A stretch of 64,000 nucleotides of DNA from contig CAYRNF010000011.1 in NCBI GenBank assembly GCA_964425695.1, positions 34,952 to 98,951 of the forward strand, read 5' to 3'. Below the pieces are notes generated by a model, which worked only from the letters and a program-made list of their open reading frames with translations, was not told the DNA's origin and searched no databases. Source of the DNA: JAKPBU01 sp964425695 (GTDB lineage: Bacteria; Pseudomonadota; Gammaproteobacteria; Xanthomonadales; Xanthomonadaceae). The translations under genes were made by a program, and so were the position numbers. This document shows positions 54,839 to 63,848 of the stretch, in pieces (within the stretch, counting starts at the first letter, position 1; every line of letters starts with the position of its first letter).

Positions 54839-56176
54839 ATGAACGCAGACACCCTTCCGTCGCTGTATGCCGCGCACCTGCAGGTGCTGCGCGAGCGCGC
54901 CGACACGGCGCTGGCGCGCGGCGGCTTCGACCATCTCGTGGTCCCCAGCGGCACGCTGCACTACCAGGTCTTCGACGACCGCGATTACCCGTATGCCGCC
55001 AACCCGCAGTTCAAGGCTTGGCTGCCGCTGACCCGCAACCCGGGCAGCTGGGTGGTGTACACGCCCGGGAGCCGCCCGAAGCTGGTCTACCTGCAGCCGC
55101 GCGACTACTGGCATGTGGTGCCGCAGGCACCGGCGGGCTACTGGACCGACCTCTTCGAGATCGTGGTGATCCGCAAGCCCGAGGACGCGCTGCAGCACCT
55201 GCCCAAGAACGCCGAACGCTGCGCCATTCTGGGCGAGGCGAACAGCGCGCTGGGCAAGTACCAGGCGTTCACGCCCAACAACCCGCGTGCGGTCCTGGAT
55301 TACCTGGAATACCACCGCGCGTTCAAGACCCCGTACGAGATCGAGTTGATGCGCCGCGCCACGCGCAAGGGCGTGCGCGCGCATCGCGCCGCCGAACGCG
55401 CGTTCCGTGCCGGCGCATCCGAGCTGGGCATCCACCTGGCCTATTGCCAGGCCGCCGGGCAGGACCCCACCGAACTGCCCTACGCCAACATCGTGGCGCT
55501 GAACGAGCACGCCGCGGTGCTGCACTACACCGAATTCGACAAGCTCGCCCCGCGCCCGCCGCGCAGCTTCCTGATCGACGCCGGCGCCTCCGAATCCGGT
55601 TACGCCTGCGACATCACCCGCACCTACGCGGCCGCCGGCAACGACGAATTCCAGGCCATGATCGGTGCGGTGGATGCCGCGCAGCAGGCGCTGTGCGACC
55701 AGGTCCGACCCGGCGTGGACTACCGGCAGGTGCACCTGGATGCGCATCTGGCCCTGGCCGGCGTGCTGCGCGACTTCGGATTGATCCGCATCGGCGCGGA
55801 CGAAGCGGTGGAAAGCGGCGTGAGTTCGGCATTCTTCCCGCACGGGATCGGCCACGGCATCGGCCTGCAGGTGCACGACGTGGCCGGTTTTGCTGCGTCC
55901 GACGCCGGCGGCACCCTGCCCAAGCCCGAAGGCCACCCCTACCTGCGCCTCACCCGCGTGCTGCAACCGGGGATGGTGGTCACCATCGAACCGGGCCTGT
56001 ACTTCATCGACATGCTGCTCGACGAACTCAGGGAAAAGAGCCTGGGCGACCGCGTCGACTGGGATCGCGTGGAACGCTTCAAGCCCTACGGCGGCATCCG
56101 CATCGAGGACGACGTAGCGTGTACCGAAGACGCGCCCCTCAACCTCACGCGCGAAGGGTTCGCCGAAGCGGCTTGA
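54839..56176 (+). CDS. pepQ: Xaa-Pro dipeptidase (M24 family)
   Basis: A 445-residue PepQ-type prolidase hydrolysing Xaa-Pro dipeptides. Metal ligands of the pita-bread fold are in LIDAGASESGYACDITRTY (two Asp), FPHGIGHGIGLQVHD (His), VVTIEPGLYF (Glu) and GIRIEDDV (Glu). The N-terminal creatinase-like domain starts LPSLYAAHLQVLRERAD. Convergent with pepP, 28 bases apart. Confidence 0.93.
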   Translation: MNADTLPSLYAAHLQVLRERADTALARGGFDHLVVPSGTLHYQVFDDRDYPYAANPQFKAWLPLTRNPGSWVVYTPGSRPKLVYLQPRDYWHVVPQAPAGYWTDLFEIVVIRKPEDALQHLPKNAERCAILGEANSALGKYQAFTPNNPRAVLDYLEYHRAFKTPYEIELMRRATRKGVRAHRAAERAFRAGASELGIHLAYCQAAGQDPTELPYANIVALNEHAAVLHYTEFDKLAPRPPRSFLIDAGASESGYACDITRTYAAAGNDEFQAMIGAVDAAQQALCDQVRPGVDYRQVHLDAHLALAGVLRDFGLIRIGADEAVESGVSSAFFPHGIGHGIGLQVHDVAGFAASDAGGTLPKPEGHPYLRLTRVLQPGMVVTIEPGLYFIDMLLDELREKSLGDRVDWDRVERFKPYGGIRIEDDVACTEDAPLNLTREGFAEAA

Positions 56177-56204
56177 CGCCCCGCAAGCCCGCGTTGGCCG
56201 CGGA

Positions 56205-57530
56205 CTACCGCTGCGCCATCAGCGCCTCGATCTCGTCGGCGCTGCGCGCCAGCGCGTCGGTCAGCACGGCGTGCCCGTCGCGGGTGACGAGTACGTCGTC
56301 CTCGGTGCGGATGCCGATGCCGCGCCACTTCGGATCCACGGACGCGTCGTCAGGGGAGATGTACAGCCCGGGCTCGATCGTGAACACCATGCCCGGCTCG
56401 AGCAGGCGCGATTCGCCATCGATCCTGTAGTCGCCCACGTCGTGGACGTCCAGGCCCAGCCAGTGGCCGGTCTTGTGGCGGTAGAAGCGCTTGTAGGTGC
56501 CCTCGGCGATGTTCTTTTCCAGCCTGCCCTTCAGCAGGCCGAGGCGCAGCAGCCCTTCGGTCAGCGTGTTCACCGCTGCGACATGGCCGGCTTCGTACGG
56601 CACGCCCGGCTTTGCCTGCGCCAGCGCGGCCGCCTGCGCCGCGCCTACCAGGTCGTGCAATGCGCGTTGCGCTGGCGAGAACCGGCCGTTCACCGGGAAC
56701 GTGCGGGTGATGTCCGCCGCATAGCCGCGGTATTCCGCGCCCGCGTCGATCAGCACCAGTTCGCCGTCCTTGGCCTGGGCGTTGTTGGCGCGGTAGTGCA
56801 GCACGCAGGCGTTGGCGCCGGCGCCGACGATGCTGCCGTACGCCGGCTCGGCCTCGTGCATGCGGAACACGCGCTCCAGTTCGGCCTGCAGCGCGTACTC
56901 GCGGATGCCGGGCCGCGCGGCGCGCATCGCCGCTTCGTGCGCGGCCACGCTGATGTCGGCGGCGCGCTGCATCAGGCGGATCTCTTCCTTCGACTTGAAC
57001 AGCCGCAGTTCGTCGAGCAGGTGCCCGAGTTCCAGGAACTCGTGCGGCGGCTGCGCGCCCAGCCGCACCTGCGCGCGCACCTGGTTGAGCCAGCCGATCA
57101 GCTTGAGGTCGAACTCGGTGTCGCGCCCCAGGTGGTAGTACACCCGCGAACGGCCTTCGATCAGGCCCGGCAGGATGTCGTCGATATCGTCGATGGGATA
57201 GGCATCGTCCATGCCCAGCGCGTCCACCGCGCCTTCCGGCCCCACCCGCGGCCCGTCCCAGGCTTCGCGCTCCGGGTCGCGCTCGCGGCAGAACAGCAGC
57301 GCCTCGCCGTGCCTGCGCCCCGGCACCAGGACCAGGACGGCATCGGGCTCGGCGAAGCCGGTGAGATACCAGAAGTCGGAGTCCTGCCGGTACGGGTAAT
57401 GCGTGTCGCGGCTGCGGATACGCTCGGGCGCCGCGGGCACCACCAGGATCGCATCGTCGCCGGCCATGCGCATGAGCTGCCTGCGACGCCGGGCATGCAC
57501 GGTCTGCGCCAGGGTGATGGGTTTGAGCAT
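56205..57530 (-). CDS. pepP: Xaa-Pro aminopeptidase (M24 family)
   Basis: A 441-residue PepP-type enzyme removing N-terminal residues before proline. Metal ligands: LIDAGAEYRGYAADITRTF, HKTGHWLGLDVHD, VFTIEPGLYI and GIRTEDDV. The N-terminal domain (RRRQLMRMAGDDAILVVPAAPERIRSRDTHYPYRQDSDFWYLTGFAEPDAV) is diagnostic. Start at MLKPITL; a long upstream extension in frame is not family-like. Follows the YgfB gene by 37 bases, the arrangement in Escherichia coli (ygfB-pepP). Confidence 0.94.
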   Translation of the reverse strand: MLKPITLAQTVHARRRRQLMRMAGDDAILVVPAAPERIRSRDTHYPYRQDSDFWYLTGFAEPDAVLVLVPGRRHGEALLFCRERDPEREAWDGPRVGPEGAVDALGMDDAYPIDDIDDILPGLIEGRSRVYYHLGRDTEFDLKLIGWLNQVRAQVRLGAQPPHEFLELGHLLDELRLFKSKEEIRLMQRAADISVAAHEAAMRAARPGIREYALQAELERVFRMHEAEPAYGSIVGAGANACVLHYRANNAQAKDGELVLIDAGAEYRGYAADITRTFPVNGRFSPAQRALHDLVGAAQAAALAQAKPGVPYEAGHVAAVNTLTEGLLRLGLLKGRLEKNIAEGTYKRFYRHKTGHWLGLDVHDVGDYRIDGESRLLEPGMVFTIEPGLYISPDDASVDPKWRGIGIRTEDDVLVTRDGHAVLTDALARSADEIEALMAQR

Positions 57531-57567
57531 CTCGGCGGGCGATCGTTTCGCGGACGGATGCCGCGGT

Positions 57568-58113
57568 TCAGTGGAACTGCTGGCGGTGGCGCGGCGCGAG
57601 CACGCAGTCGCCGTGCAGCAGCAGCACCGCGACGCGCACGAACTCCTCCAGCTCGGCCATCGCGTCCTCGTCTTCCTCGTCGCCGTCCTCCTGCGCGGTG
57701 GCCGCGGCGAAGCGGGCCAGGTCGCCCAGCGCCTCGCGGCTCTCCTCCGACAGCGGCGGATTCTGGCCTGCGGCCAGCCCGAACCCGCCCAGGAATCCGC
57801 GGCACCAGGCAAACAGCGCCCCGCTGCGCACTACCAGGGTTTCGCCTTCATCGGGCAGCAGCAGTTCCAGCTCGAAGTCGCGGCCGGCCAGCTGCGCGGC
57901 CGTGGCCGCGCGCAGGCGCGCCAAGGCGCTGTCCGGGGCTTCATCGGCCAGGCTGTCGTCGGCCATGACCGCCGCGATCCAGCGCGCATCGTCGCGCCCG
58001 CCCCCGGCCAGCCAGCCGGCCAGCGCACCGTGCAGTTCCGTCGCATCGACGCCCAGCCCTGCCGCGCGGGCCTCGCGTTCGATGTCCTCTCGCGGCGGCA
58101 GTCGCTGGGCCAT
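57568..58113 (-). CDS. UPF0149 (YgfB/YecA) family protein
   Basis: A 181-residue acidic protein starting MAQRLPPREDIEREARAAGLGVDATELHGALAGWLAGG, with WCRGFLGGFGLAA in the middle and a C-terminal acidic stretch (EDGDEEDEDAMAELEEFVRVAVLLL). YgfB-family proteins are small regulators; in Pseudomonas YgfB affects AlpA-controlled lysis, but that need not hold here. It precedes pepP, as in enterobacteria. Confidence 0.88.
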   Translation of the reverse strand: MAQRLPPREDIEREARAAGLGVDATELHGALAGWLAGGGRDDARWIAAVMADDSLADEAPDSALARLRAATAAQLAGRDFELELLLPDEGETLVVRSGALFAWCRGFLGGFGLAAGQNPPLSEESREALGDLARFAAATAQEDGDEEDEDAMAELEEFVRVAVLLLHGDCVLAPRHRQQFH

Positions 58114-58224
58114 GGCGGTTTCTGTGGCGAATCCGGGCGCAGTTTATCCAAGCCGCGACAGGCGCGCGATGCGCATTTGTTCACTACACTGCGGGCAAAA
58201 GCGGATCGGCAAGGAAGGGGGCTG

Positions 58225-60423
58225 GTGCGTTTGTCCGGGGAAGCGTCCACCGCCGCGGTGCTTGCGGCGCTGCTGGCGGCCGCGCTGTGCGTGGTCGTAG
58301 CATGGCTGTGGTTCCACGGCCGGCGCCAGCGCCTGCGCCACGCCGTGCAGGCGCGCACGTCCGCGCAGCGGCTGGAGGTCGCGCTCGCGGCCAGCGGCGA
58401 GCAGTTCTGGGAGATGGACCTGGCCCGTGGACTGCTGCGCAGGCTGTCGCCGCGCGGCGGCCGCACGCCTTGGGGTCCCCCGGCGACCGTGCAGGAGGAA
58501 AGCCTGCAGGACCTGGTGCACCCCGACGACGCGCCCATGGTGCGCGAGCGCCTCATCGCCCACCTGAAGGGAAGGCGCGAATGGTTCGCCTCCGAGCATC
58601 GCGTGCGTACCGCCGGCGGCTGGCAGGCGCTGCGGGTGCGCGGCCTGGCCACGGCGTTCGGTGCCAACGGCCGCGTGTTGCAGCTTGCGGGCCTCGCCCG
58701 GCCTGTCGAAAGCGCTTCGCCGGCGCGCAGTGACCAGGTCGCGGCGGCCGTGCAGCAGCATATGAGCGAAGCGGTGTGCGTGCTCACGCCCGACTTCGTG
58801 ATCTGCCAGACCAACCCCGCATTCCAGCGGATCACCGGCTACGCGCCGTCCGATGTCGTGGGCCGCACGCTGGACATGCTCGACAGCCCGCAACACGACC
58901 CGGCGTTCTACGAGGCGATCCGCCGGGAAGTGCTGGCGCAGGGACGCTGGTCCGGCGAAGCCTGGGCGCGGCGCAAGGACGGCGAGGAATTCCTGTCGGC
59001 GATCTCGCTGTTCACGCTCTCCGACAGCGGCGAAGCCGCGCATACGGTGGTCGCCGTGTTCAGCGACATCACCCACAACAAGCGCGCCGAGCAGGAGCTG
59101 CGCTACCTCGCCAACTTCGACGCGCTCACCAACCTGCCCAACCGCGCCCTGCTGTCCGAACGCCTGGCGGGCGCCATCGTCCGTGCGCGCCGCGAGCACG
59201 GCAGGCTCGCGGTGCTGTTCATCGACCTGGACCACTTCAAGGACGTGAACGATTCGCTGGGCCACGCGGCAGGCGACCGCATCCTGCGCGCAGTGGCCAC
59301 GCGGCTGCAGGACACGGTGGGGGCCGAGCGTACCGTTGCGCGCATCGGCGGCGACGAGTTCACCGTGGTCCAGGAGGGCATCGCCTCGCCCGAGGACGCG
59401 GACCGGCTGGCGCGCGAGATCAGCATGGCCTTCGACGCCCCGCTGCTGCTGGACGACCGGGTGGAAGTATCGCTGTCCCCGTCGATCGGCATCAGCCTGT
59501 ATCCCGAACACGGCCTGGTGCCCACCGAGCTGCTCAAGCGCGCCGATACCGCGATGTACCAGGCCAAGGAAGCCGGTCGCCGCACCTTCTGCCGCTACGA
59601 CGACGCCATGGAAGTCGCCCTGCGGCGGCGCGCCACCGTTTCCAGCGCGCTGCGCAAGGTGCTCGACCGCGGCGAGATGCGGTTGGTGTACCAGCCGCGC
59701 CTGTCCCTGCCGCAGCAGCGCATCGTGGGCGTCGAAGCGCTGCTGCGCTGGCACAGCGCGGAACACGGCGAGGTCGCTCCGGCGCAGTTCATACCGCTGG
59801 CCGAAGAAAGCGGGCTGATCCTGGAACTGGGCGAGTGGGCGCTGCGCGAAGCCTGCCTGACGCTGCGGCGCTGGCAGCAATACGGGCTCGACGGGCTGTC
59901 GATGTCGGTGAACGTGTCCGCGCTGCAGCTGCTGCGCGGCGACTTCCCGCTGGTGGTCGAGCGCGTACTGGCCGAAACCGGGGTGCCGCCGGGCCTGCTT
60001 GAACTGGAGCTCACCGAAAGCGTGGTCATGGCCAACGCCGCCAATACCGCGGACAAGCTGCAATCGTTCCGGCGCAGCGGCGTGTCGCTGGCGATCGACG
60101 ACTTCGGCACCGGCTATTCGTCGCTGGCCTACCTGCGCCGGCTGCCGATCACCACACTGAAGATCGACAAGGAGTTCATCGGCGACCTCAGCAACGACCC
60201 GGACGACGCCTCGATCACCACCACGGTGATCACCATGGCCCATTCGCTGGGCCTGAACGTGGTGGCCGAGGGCGTGGAGACCGCCGAGCAGCTCGCCTTC
60301 TTGCGCCTGCACGGCTGCGACGAGATCCAGGGGTATTGGCTTTCGCCGCCCCTGGACCCGGAAGCCTGCCTCGCATTCCTGCGCGACTGGCGGCCAGGCC
60401 GGACGGACCCGGCTCCGACTTGA
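58225..60423 (+). CDS. PAS-GGDEF-EAL cyclic di-GMP turnover protein
   Basis: A 732-residue protein: N-terminal TM helix (AVLAALLAAALCVVVAWLWF), two PAS-like domains (about 45-165 and 180-290, the second with ITGYAPSDVVGRTLDML and HNKRAEQELRYLANFD), a GGDEF domain with intact GGDEF at 375-379 (ARIGGDEF) and an EAL domain with EAL at 504-506 (VGVEALLRW), NVSALQLL, ELTES, DDFGTGYSSL and KIDKEFI. Both catalytic motifs look active. The start is GTG with AAGGAAGGGG 5 bases upstream; upstream ATG readings run through the ygfB gene region. Divergent from ygfB. Confidence 0.9.
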   Translation: MRLSGEASTAAVLAALLAAALCVVVAWLWFHGRRQRLRHAVQARTSAQRLEVALAASGEQFWEMDLARGLLRRLSPRGGRTPWGPPATVQEESLQDLVHPDDAPMVRERLIAHLKGRREWFASEHRVRTAGGWQALRVRGLATAFGANGRVLQLAGLARPVESASPARSDQVAAAVQQHMSEAVCVLTPDFVICQTNPAFQRITGYAPSDVVGRTLDMLDSPQHDPAFYEAIRREVLAQGRWSGEAWARRKDGEEFLSAISLFTLSDSGEAAHTVVAVFSDITHNKRAEQELRYLANFDALTNLPNRALLSERLAGAIVRARREHGRLAVLFIDLDHFKDVNDSLGHAAGDRILRAVATRLQDTVGAERTVARIGGDEFTVVQEGIASPEDADRLAREISMAFDAPLLLDDRVEVSLSPSIGISLYPEHGLVPTELLKRADTAMYQAKEAGRRTFCRYDDAMEVALRRRATVSSALRKVLDRGEMRLVYQPRLSLPQQRIVGVEALLRWHSAEHGEVAPAQFIPLAEESGLILELGEWALREACLTLRRWQQYGLDGLSMSVNVSALQLLRGDFPLVVERVLAETGVPPGLLELELTESVVMANAANTADKLQSFRRSGVSLAIDDFGTGYSSLAYLRRLPITTLKIDKEFIGDLSNDPDDASITTTVITMAHSLGLNVVAEGVETAEQLAFLRLHGCDEIQGYWLSPPLDPEACLAFLRDWRPGRTDPAPT

Positions 60424-60454
60424 CCACCCCGCGCCGCCTGCCTAAGGTGCCGCC

Positions 60455-60676
60455 ATGGACAACCCCGACCCCGTCGCCCAGCTGCAGGCCATGACAGCCC
60501 GCATCGAGGCGCTGGTCGACCGCTGCCACCGGCTCGCCGACGAGAACCGTCGCCTGCGTTCGCAGCAGGAACACCTCAGCGGCGAACGCTCGCAGCTGCT
60601 GGCCAAGAACGAACAGGCTCGCACGCGCGTCGAGGCGATGATCGCGCGCCTGAAGTCGCTGGAGCAGCACACGTGA
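60455..60676 (+). CDS. Small coiled-coil protein, TIGR02449/ZapB-like
   Basis: A 73-residue coiled-coil protein (IEALVDRCHRLADENRRLRSQQEHLSGERSQLLAKNEQ). Proteins of the TIGR02449 type are encoded just before zapA and resemble the divisome protein ZapB in length and structure. The stop overlaps the GTG of zapA. A role in Z-ring stability is inferred. Confidence 0.78.
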   Translation: MDNPDPVAQLQAMTARIEALVDRCHRLADENRRLRSQQEHLSGERSQLLAKNEQARTRVEAMIARLKSLEQHT

Positions 60677-60969
60677 GCACGAGCGAGGCGGTCAACGTCC
60701 GCATCCTCGATCGCGAGTACACCGTGGGCGTGGAACCCACCGAACGCGACAGCCTGCTAGCCGCGGCGCGCCTGCTGGAACAACGCATGCGCGACGTGCG
60801 TGGCACCAATCGCATGGCTGCGATCGATCGCGTCGCGGTGCTGGCCGCACTCAACCTTGCGCACGAACTGCAGCAGCTGAAGGACGAAACGTCGCGACGC
60901 GACCGCGACCTTGCGCGCACCGTCGGGACGCTGCAGCGAACCCTCGACCAGATCGCCGACGACGCCTGA
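60673..60969 (+). CDS. zapA: Cell division protein ZapA
   Basis: A 98-residue FtsZ-associated protein with VNVRILDREYTVGVEPTERDSLLAAARLLEQRMRD at the N-terminus and a C-terminal coiled-coil. It begins at GTG in a GTGA overlap with the TIGR02449 gene. Order zapA-ssrS-ygfA downstream matches the conserved gammaproteobacterial block. Confidence 0.93.
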   Translation: MSTSEAVNVRILDREYTVGVEPTERDSLLAAARLLEQRMRDVRGTNRMAAIDRVAVLAALNLAHELQQLKDETSRRDRDLARTVGTLQRTLDQIADDA

Positions 60970-61035
60970 GCCTGCGTTCCGCCGCGTACTTCCAAGTTGT
61001 GCGCACCGCTTGCTGAATGCTCCGACGAGTGGAAC

Positions 61036-61063
61036 TTGCGCGTCTGCGGCGCGCGCCTATACT
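61036..61063 (+). promoter_or_regulatory. Sigma-70 promoter of the 6S RNA gene
   Basis: TTGCGC (61036-61041) and TATACT (61058-61063) are separated by 16 bases. Transcription would start near 61070, directly at the 5' arm of the 6S closing stem. Confidence 0.75.
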
Positions 61064-61069
61064 GGCTTT

Positions 61070-61257
61070 GCGTCCTCTGCCGTGATCGACGGCCCGCGCA
61101 AACATTCGCCTTGTCCCTTAAGAACGACAACGGGGGCGCAGCGATCGCCTGGCGTGCAAGCCCGCCTCGTAGCGGAAAGCCCAAGGGCCATCAAGCGTCC
61201 CCACTTGAACCCCGGGTTCAAGGTCGTTTCGCAGGCATCGCCATGGCGGAGGATGCA
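61070..61257 (+). ncRNA. ssrS: 6S RNA
   Basis: About 188 nt, close to the 184 nt of Escherichia coli. The ends pair as a long closing stem: CGTCCTCTGCCGTG at the 5' end against CCATGGCGGAGGATG at the 3' end. The 3' part carries ACTTGAACCCCGGGTTCAAG (61203-61222) followed by GCAGGCATCGCC, matching the conserved hairpin of Escherichia coli 6S (CTTGAACC...GGTTCAAGG...GCGGCATC). It lies between zapA and the formyltetrahydrofolate ligase gene, the family position. 6S binds sigma-70 RNA polymerase in stationary phase. The exact ends are estimated. Confidence 0.9.
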
Positions 61258-61265
61258 GTTCTTCC

Positions 61266-61290
61266 AAGGCCCGCGCACCGCGCGGGCCTT
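61266..61290 (+). terminator. Terminator-like hairpin after 6S RNA
   Basis: A perfect 11-bp stem (61266-61276 and 61280-61290) with an ACC loop is followed by TCTGTTTCG. It may end the 6S transcript or be read through into the next gene, as happens in enterobacteria. Confidence 0.7.
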
Positions 61291-61354
61291 TCTGTTTCGC
61301 GCTTGGGATGCATCGCAAGCGATGCCTCGCGCCGCGGCGCCTACAATGTGCGCC

Positions 61355-61972
61355 ATGTCGTCGCAGGCTCCCCCCGCTTCAACGGACGCGCGCGCACGCC
61401 TGCGCAGGCGGTTGCGTGCCGCCCGCCGTGCTATCCCGGCAGCCGCGCGCATTGCCGCTGCGCAATCGCTCGCTGCGCGCCTGCTCGCACTGCCTTGCGC
61501 CCCGACCACCGGACCGGTCGCCGGTTACTGGGCGATGGATGGCGAGATCGCGCTGCACGCTTGGCAGCTTGCGTTGCCGGACGCCGTCACGTACTGCCTG
61601 CCCGTCCTCCATGCAGAAGGCCGCCTGCGCTTCGCGCCCTGGCGCCCCGGCTGCCCGCTCAAAGCCAATGCCCATGGCATCCCCGAGCCGGATGTGCCCG
61701 CAGGGGAGCTGCTGCTGCCGGCGCAGATGCGGATGGTGGTGACGCCCCTGGTCGGTTTCGACGCACTCGGCCATCGGCTGGGGATGGGCGCCGCTTGGTA
61801 CGATCGCAGCTTCGCGTTCCGGCAGCAGTCGTGCGCGCCGCCGTGGCTGGTCGGCGCAGCCTTCGCGCAGCAGCAGGTCGAATCGCTGGACATCGAGGCG
61901 TGGGACGTGGCGCTGGACGCGATCTGCACGGAACAGGCGACCCATCTCGTGAACGGAGCGGCCTTCGCATGA
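61355..61972 (+). CDS. 5-formyltetrahydrofolate cyclo-ligase
   Basis: A 205-residue 5-FCL/MTHFS protein (YgfA type) that returns 5-formyl-THF to methenyl-THF. Motifs: ARLRRRLRAARRAIP near the N-terminus, GYWAMDGEIALHAW, CLPVLHAEGRLRFAPW, the conserved VVTPLVGFDALGHRLGMGAAWYDRSF substrate loop and VALDAICTEQ. ATG at 61346 is an alternative start. Follows the 6S gene; stop overlaps the EVE gene (ATGA). Confidence 0.92.
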   Translation: MSSQAPPASTDARARLRRRLRAARRAIPAAARIAAAQSLAARLLALPCAPTTGPVAGYWAMDGEIALHAWQLALPDAVTYCLPVLHAEGRLRFAPWRPGCPLKANAHGIPEPDVPAGELLLPAQMRMVVTPLVGFDALGHRLGMGAAWYDRSFAFRQQSCAPPWLVGAAFAQQQVESLDIEAWDVALDAICTEQATHLVNGAAFA

Positions 61973-62436
61973 ACGCGCGCAGGAAATACTGGCTGATGAA
62001 GAGCGAGCCGGAAGATTTCTCCATCGACGACCTTGCGCGGGTCGGCACCGAACCGTGGACGGGCGTGCGCAACTACCAGGCCCGCAACTTCATGCGGCAG
62101 ATGAAGCCTGGCGACGGCGTGCTGTTCTATCACTCGAGCACCGAGATCCCTGGCATCTACGGCGAAGCCGAGGTGGCGAGCGCGCCATATCCGGACCCGA
62201 CCCAGTTCCAGAAAAAGTCGAAATACTTCGACGAGAAAGCCACCCAGGCGCAGCCCCGCTGGGATCTGGTGGACGTCAGGTTCGTGCGCAAGCTCGAGCA
62301 GGGAATTCCCTTGGAGCGTATCCGTGAACATGCCGATGCGCTCGGGGAAGACTTCGCGCTGATCCGTCGCGGCACCCGCCTGTCGGTGCTGCCGGTCACG
62401 GCGGCGCAATGGAAGCTGCTGCTCTCGCTGGAATAA
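61969..62436 (+). CDS. EVE domain protein
   Basis: A 155-residue protein that is one EVE (PUA-like) domain: KYWLMKSEPEDFSIDDLARVGTEPWTGVRNYQARNFMRQMKPGDGVLFYHSSTEIPGIYGEAEV is the hallmark. EVE domains bind modified bases in RNA or DNA. The conserved WxGVRN and YHS residues are present. Start overlaps the preceding gene by four bases. Confidence 0.93.
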   Translation: MNARRKYWLMKSEPEDFSIDDLARVGTEPWTGVRNYQARNFMRQMKPGDGVLFYHSSTEIPGIYGEAEVASAPYPDPTQFQKKSKYFDEKATQAQPRWDLVDVRFVRKLEQGIPLERIREHADALGEDFALIRRGTRLSVLPVTAAQWKLLLSLE

Positions 62437-62496
62437 CCCGCGTTCCGCTCATGCCCGCAGCCGGGTGACGCTGCTCCCCCTATCGCGATCGAACCC

Positions 62497-63144
62497 ATGA
62501 CCGAAGCAAAACGCATCGCCGCCGAGAAGGCATTGGATTACCTGGAAGACGGCATGGTCGTCGGCGTCGGCACGGGATCCACCGTGGCCTATTTCATCGA
62601 CGCGCTCGCGCGCTGGAAGGACAGGATTGCCGGGGCGGTGTCGAGTTCAGACCAGAGCACGGCGCGCCTGCAGTCGCACGGGATCGAGGTCATGGACCTG
62701 AACACAGCTGGGCCGCTCGCGCTCTACGTGGACGGCGCCGACGAGTGCGATCCGCACAAGCGTCTGATCAAGGGCGGCGGTGCCGCACTCACCCGCGAAA
62801 AAATCATCGCCGAAGCCAGCCGGCGCTTTGTCTGCATCATCGACCCGAGCAAGCAGGTCGAGATCCTCGGTCGCTTCCCGCTTCCGGTGGAGGTCATCCC
62901 GATGGCCCGCAGCCTGGTCGCGCGCGAGATCCTGCGCGCCACCGGCGGCCAGCCGGTCTGGCGCGAAGGCGTCGTCACCGATAACGGCAACGTGGTGCTG
63001 GACATCCACGGCCTGTCAATCGCGGATCCGGTCGCCATGGAGCGCGAGCTCAACCAGATTCCGGGCCTGGTGAGCGTCGGGCTGTTCGCCCGGCGGCCGG
63101 CCGACGTGGTGATCGTGGGCAGCGAGGCGCCCGTCGTATTCTGA
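62497..63144 (+). CDS. rpiA: Ribose-5-phosphate isomerase A
   Basis: Interconverts ribose 5-phosphate and ribulose 5-phosphate. The 215-residue protein has VVGVGTGSTVAYFIDAL, SSDQSTARLQSHGIEV, LYVDGADECDPHKRLIKGGGAALTREKIIAEAS and the catalytic Asp/Lys in these blocks; VEVIPMA and TDNGNVVLDIHG follow. Works with transketolase in the pentose phosphate pathway. 60 bases after the EVE gene, possibly co-transcribed. Confidence 0.96.
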   Translation: MTEAKRIAAEKALDYLEDGMVVGVGTGSTVAYFIDALARWKDRIAGAVSSSDQSTARLQSHGIEVMDLNTAGPLALYVDGADECDPHKRLIKGGGAALTREKIIAEASRRFVCIIDPSKQVEILGRFPLPVEVIPMARSLVAREILRATGGQPVWREGVVTDNGNVVLDIHGLSIADPVAMERELNQIPGLVSVGLFARRPADVVIVGSEAPVVF

Positions 63145-63565
63145 AGTTCCGCTGGCTGAGCATCCGGGGAAAGGGTGGCGATCATTTCGCGGCCGCGACG
63201 CCGCGCTGCCACTTTTCCCGTATCGGCTGCCGATCACTGCTGCCGATCACTGCCGAAGAATCGATCCGCTGGATCCGCGCGTACATGCAGGCGCGTCCGT
63301 GACTGGTCAGGGTCGATTACGCCGTACTGGGGGACGGTTGAAGGAATACTGCCGGGCAGGAGATCTGCAGGCAGGCCGCATTTCGCGGCGCCGATATCTC
63401 GGCTAACCCTCCGCGCCCGAGATTTTCGATGGGCTCGCTGCCGAGAATCGCACCGGTACAAAATTTCGCTAAGCGAGCAGAACAGCGCTCCCTGGTAGCC
63501 CAGGTTGTTGTCTCTGGCAAATGCGTGCCGATGCGATGCCACGGAAACTGCGTCACGCGCACAAA
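63145..63565. other. Intergenic stretch, no gene recognised
   Basis: About 420 bases between rpiA and the rRNA terminator. Short readings exist on both strands but none is family-like. It contains a perfect 13-base tandem duplication (CTGCCGATCACTG at 63227-63239 and 63240-63252) and is somewhat lower in GC than the genes. Possibly the remains of a decayed gene. Confidence 0.4.
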
Positions 63566-63569
63566 GAAA

Positions 63570-63593
63570 AACCCCCAGCGTTAGCTGGGGGTT
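63570..63593 (-). terminator. Intrinsic terminator of the rRNA operon
   Basis: A perfect 10-bp stem (63570-63579 and 63584-63593) with a 4-base loop, followed on the minus strand by TTTTCTTTG. It lies just past the 5S gene and ends the rrn transcript. Confidence 0.85.
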
Positions 63594-63605
63594 TTAGGGT
63601 AAAGA

Positions 63606-63720
63606 CCCTGGCGATGACCTACTCTCGCATGCTAGGTGCACACTACCATCGGCGCGTACGCGTTTCACTTCCGAGTTCGGAATGGGATCGGGTGGTTCCA
63701 CGCAGCTATTATCACCAGGG
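63606..63720 (-). rRNA. rrf: 5S ribosomal RNA
   Basis: About 115 nt on the minus strand. The reverse complement begins CCCTGGTGATAATAGC and contains GGAACCACCCGATCCCATTC, CGAACTCGGAAGTGAAACG and GGTAGTGTG, standard 5S blocks, and ends GAGAGTAGGTCATCGCCAGGG, pairing with the 5' end. Follows 23S in the operon. Confidence 0.93.
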
Positions 63721-63848
63721 AGAGGGTGGAGGGTCGCCGGCTTTGCAAAACGCAAAGCAGCGCTCACGCTCTCATTGGGACTTGGGACGTAGTGAGGTTT
63801 GCTTCGAACGTCGACGCGTCGGTCGAGTCCAAGGCCACTTGAGGTTAT

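Noticed and set aside
63175..63498. Short open frame after rpiA as a gene
   Set aside because: No ribosome site, no motif, and competing frames of equal length on the other strand.
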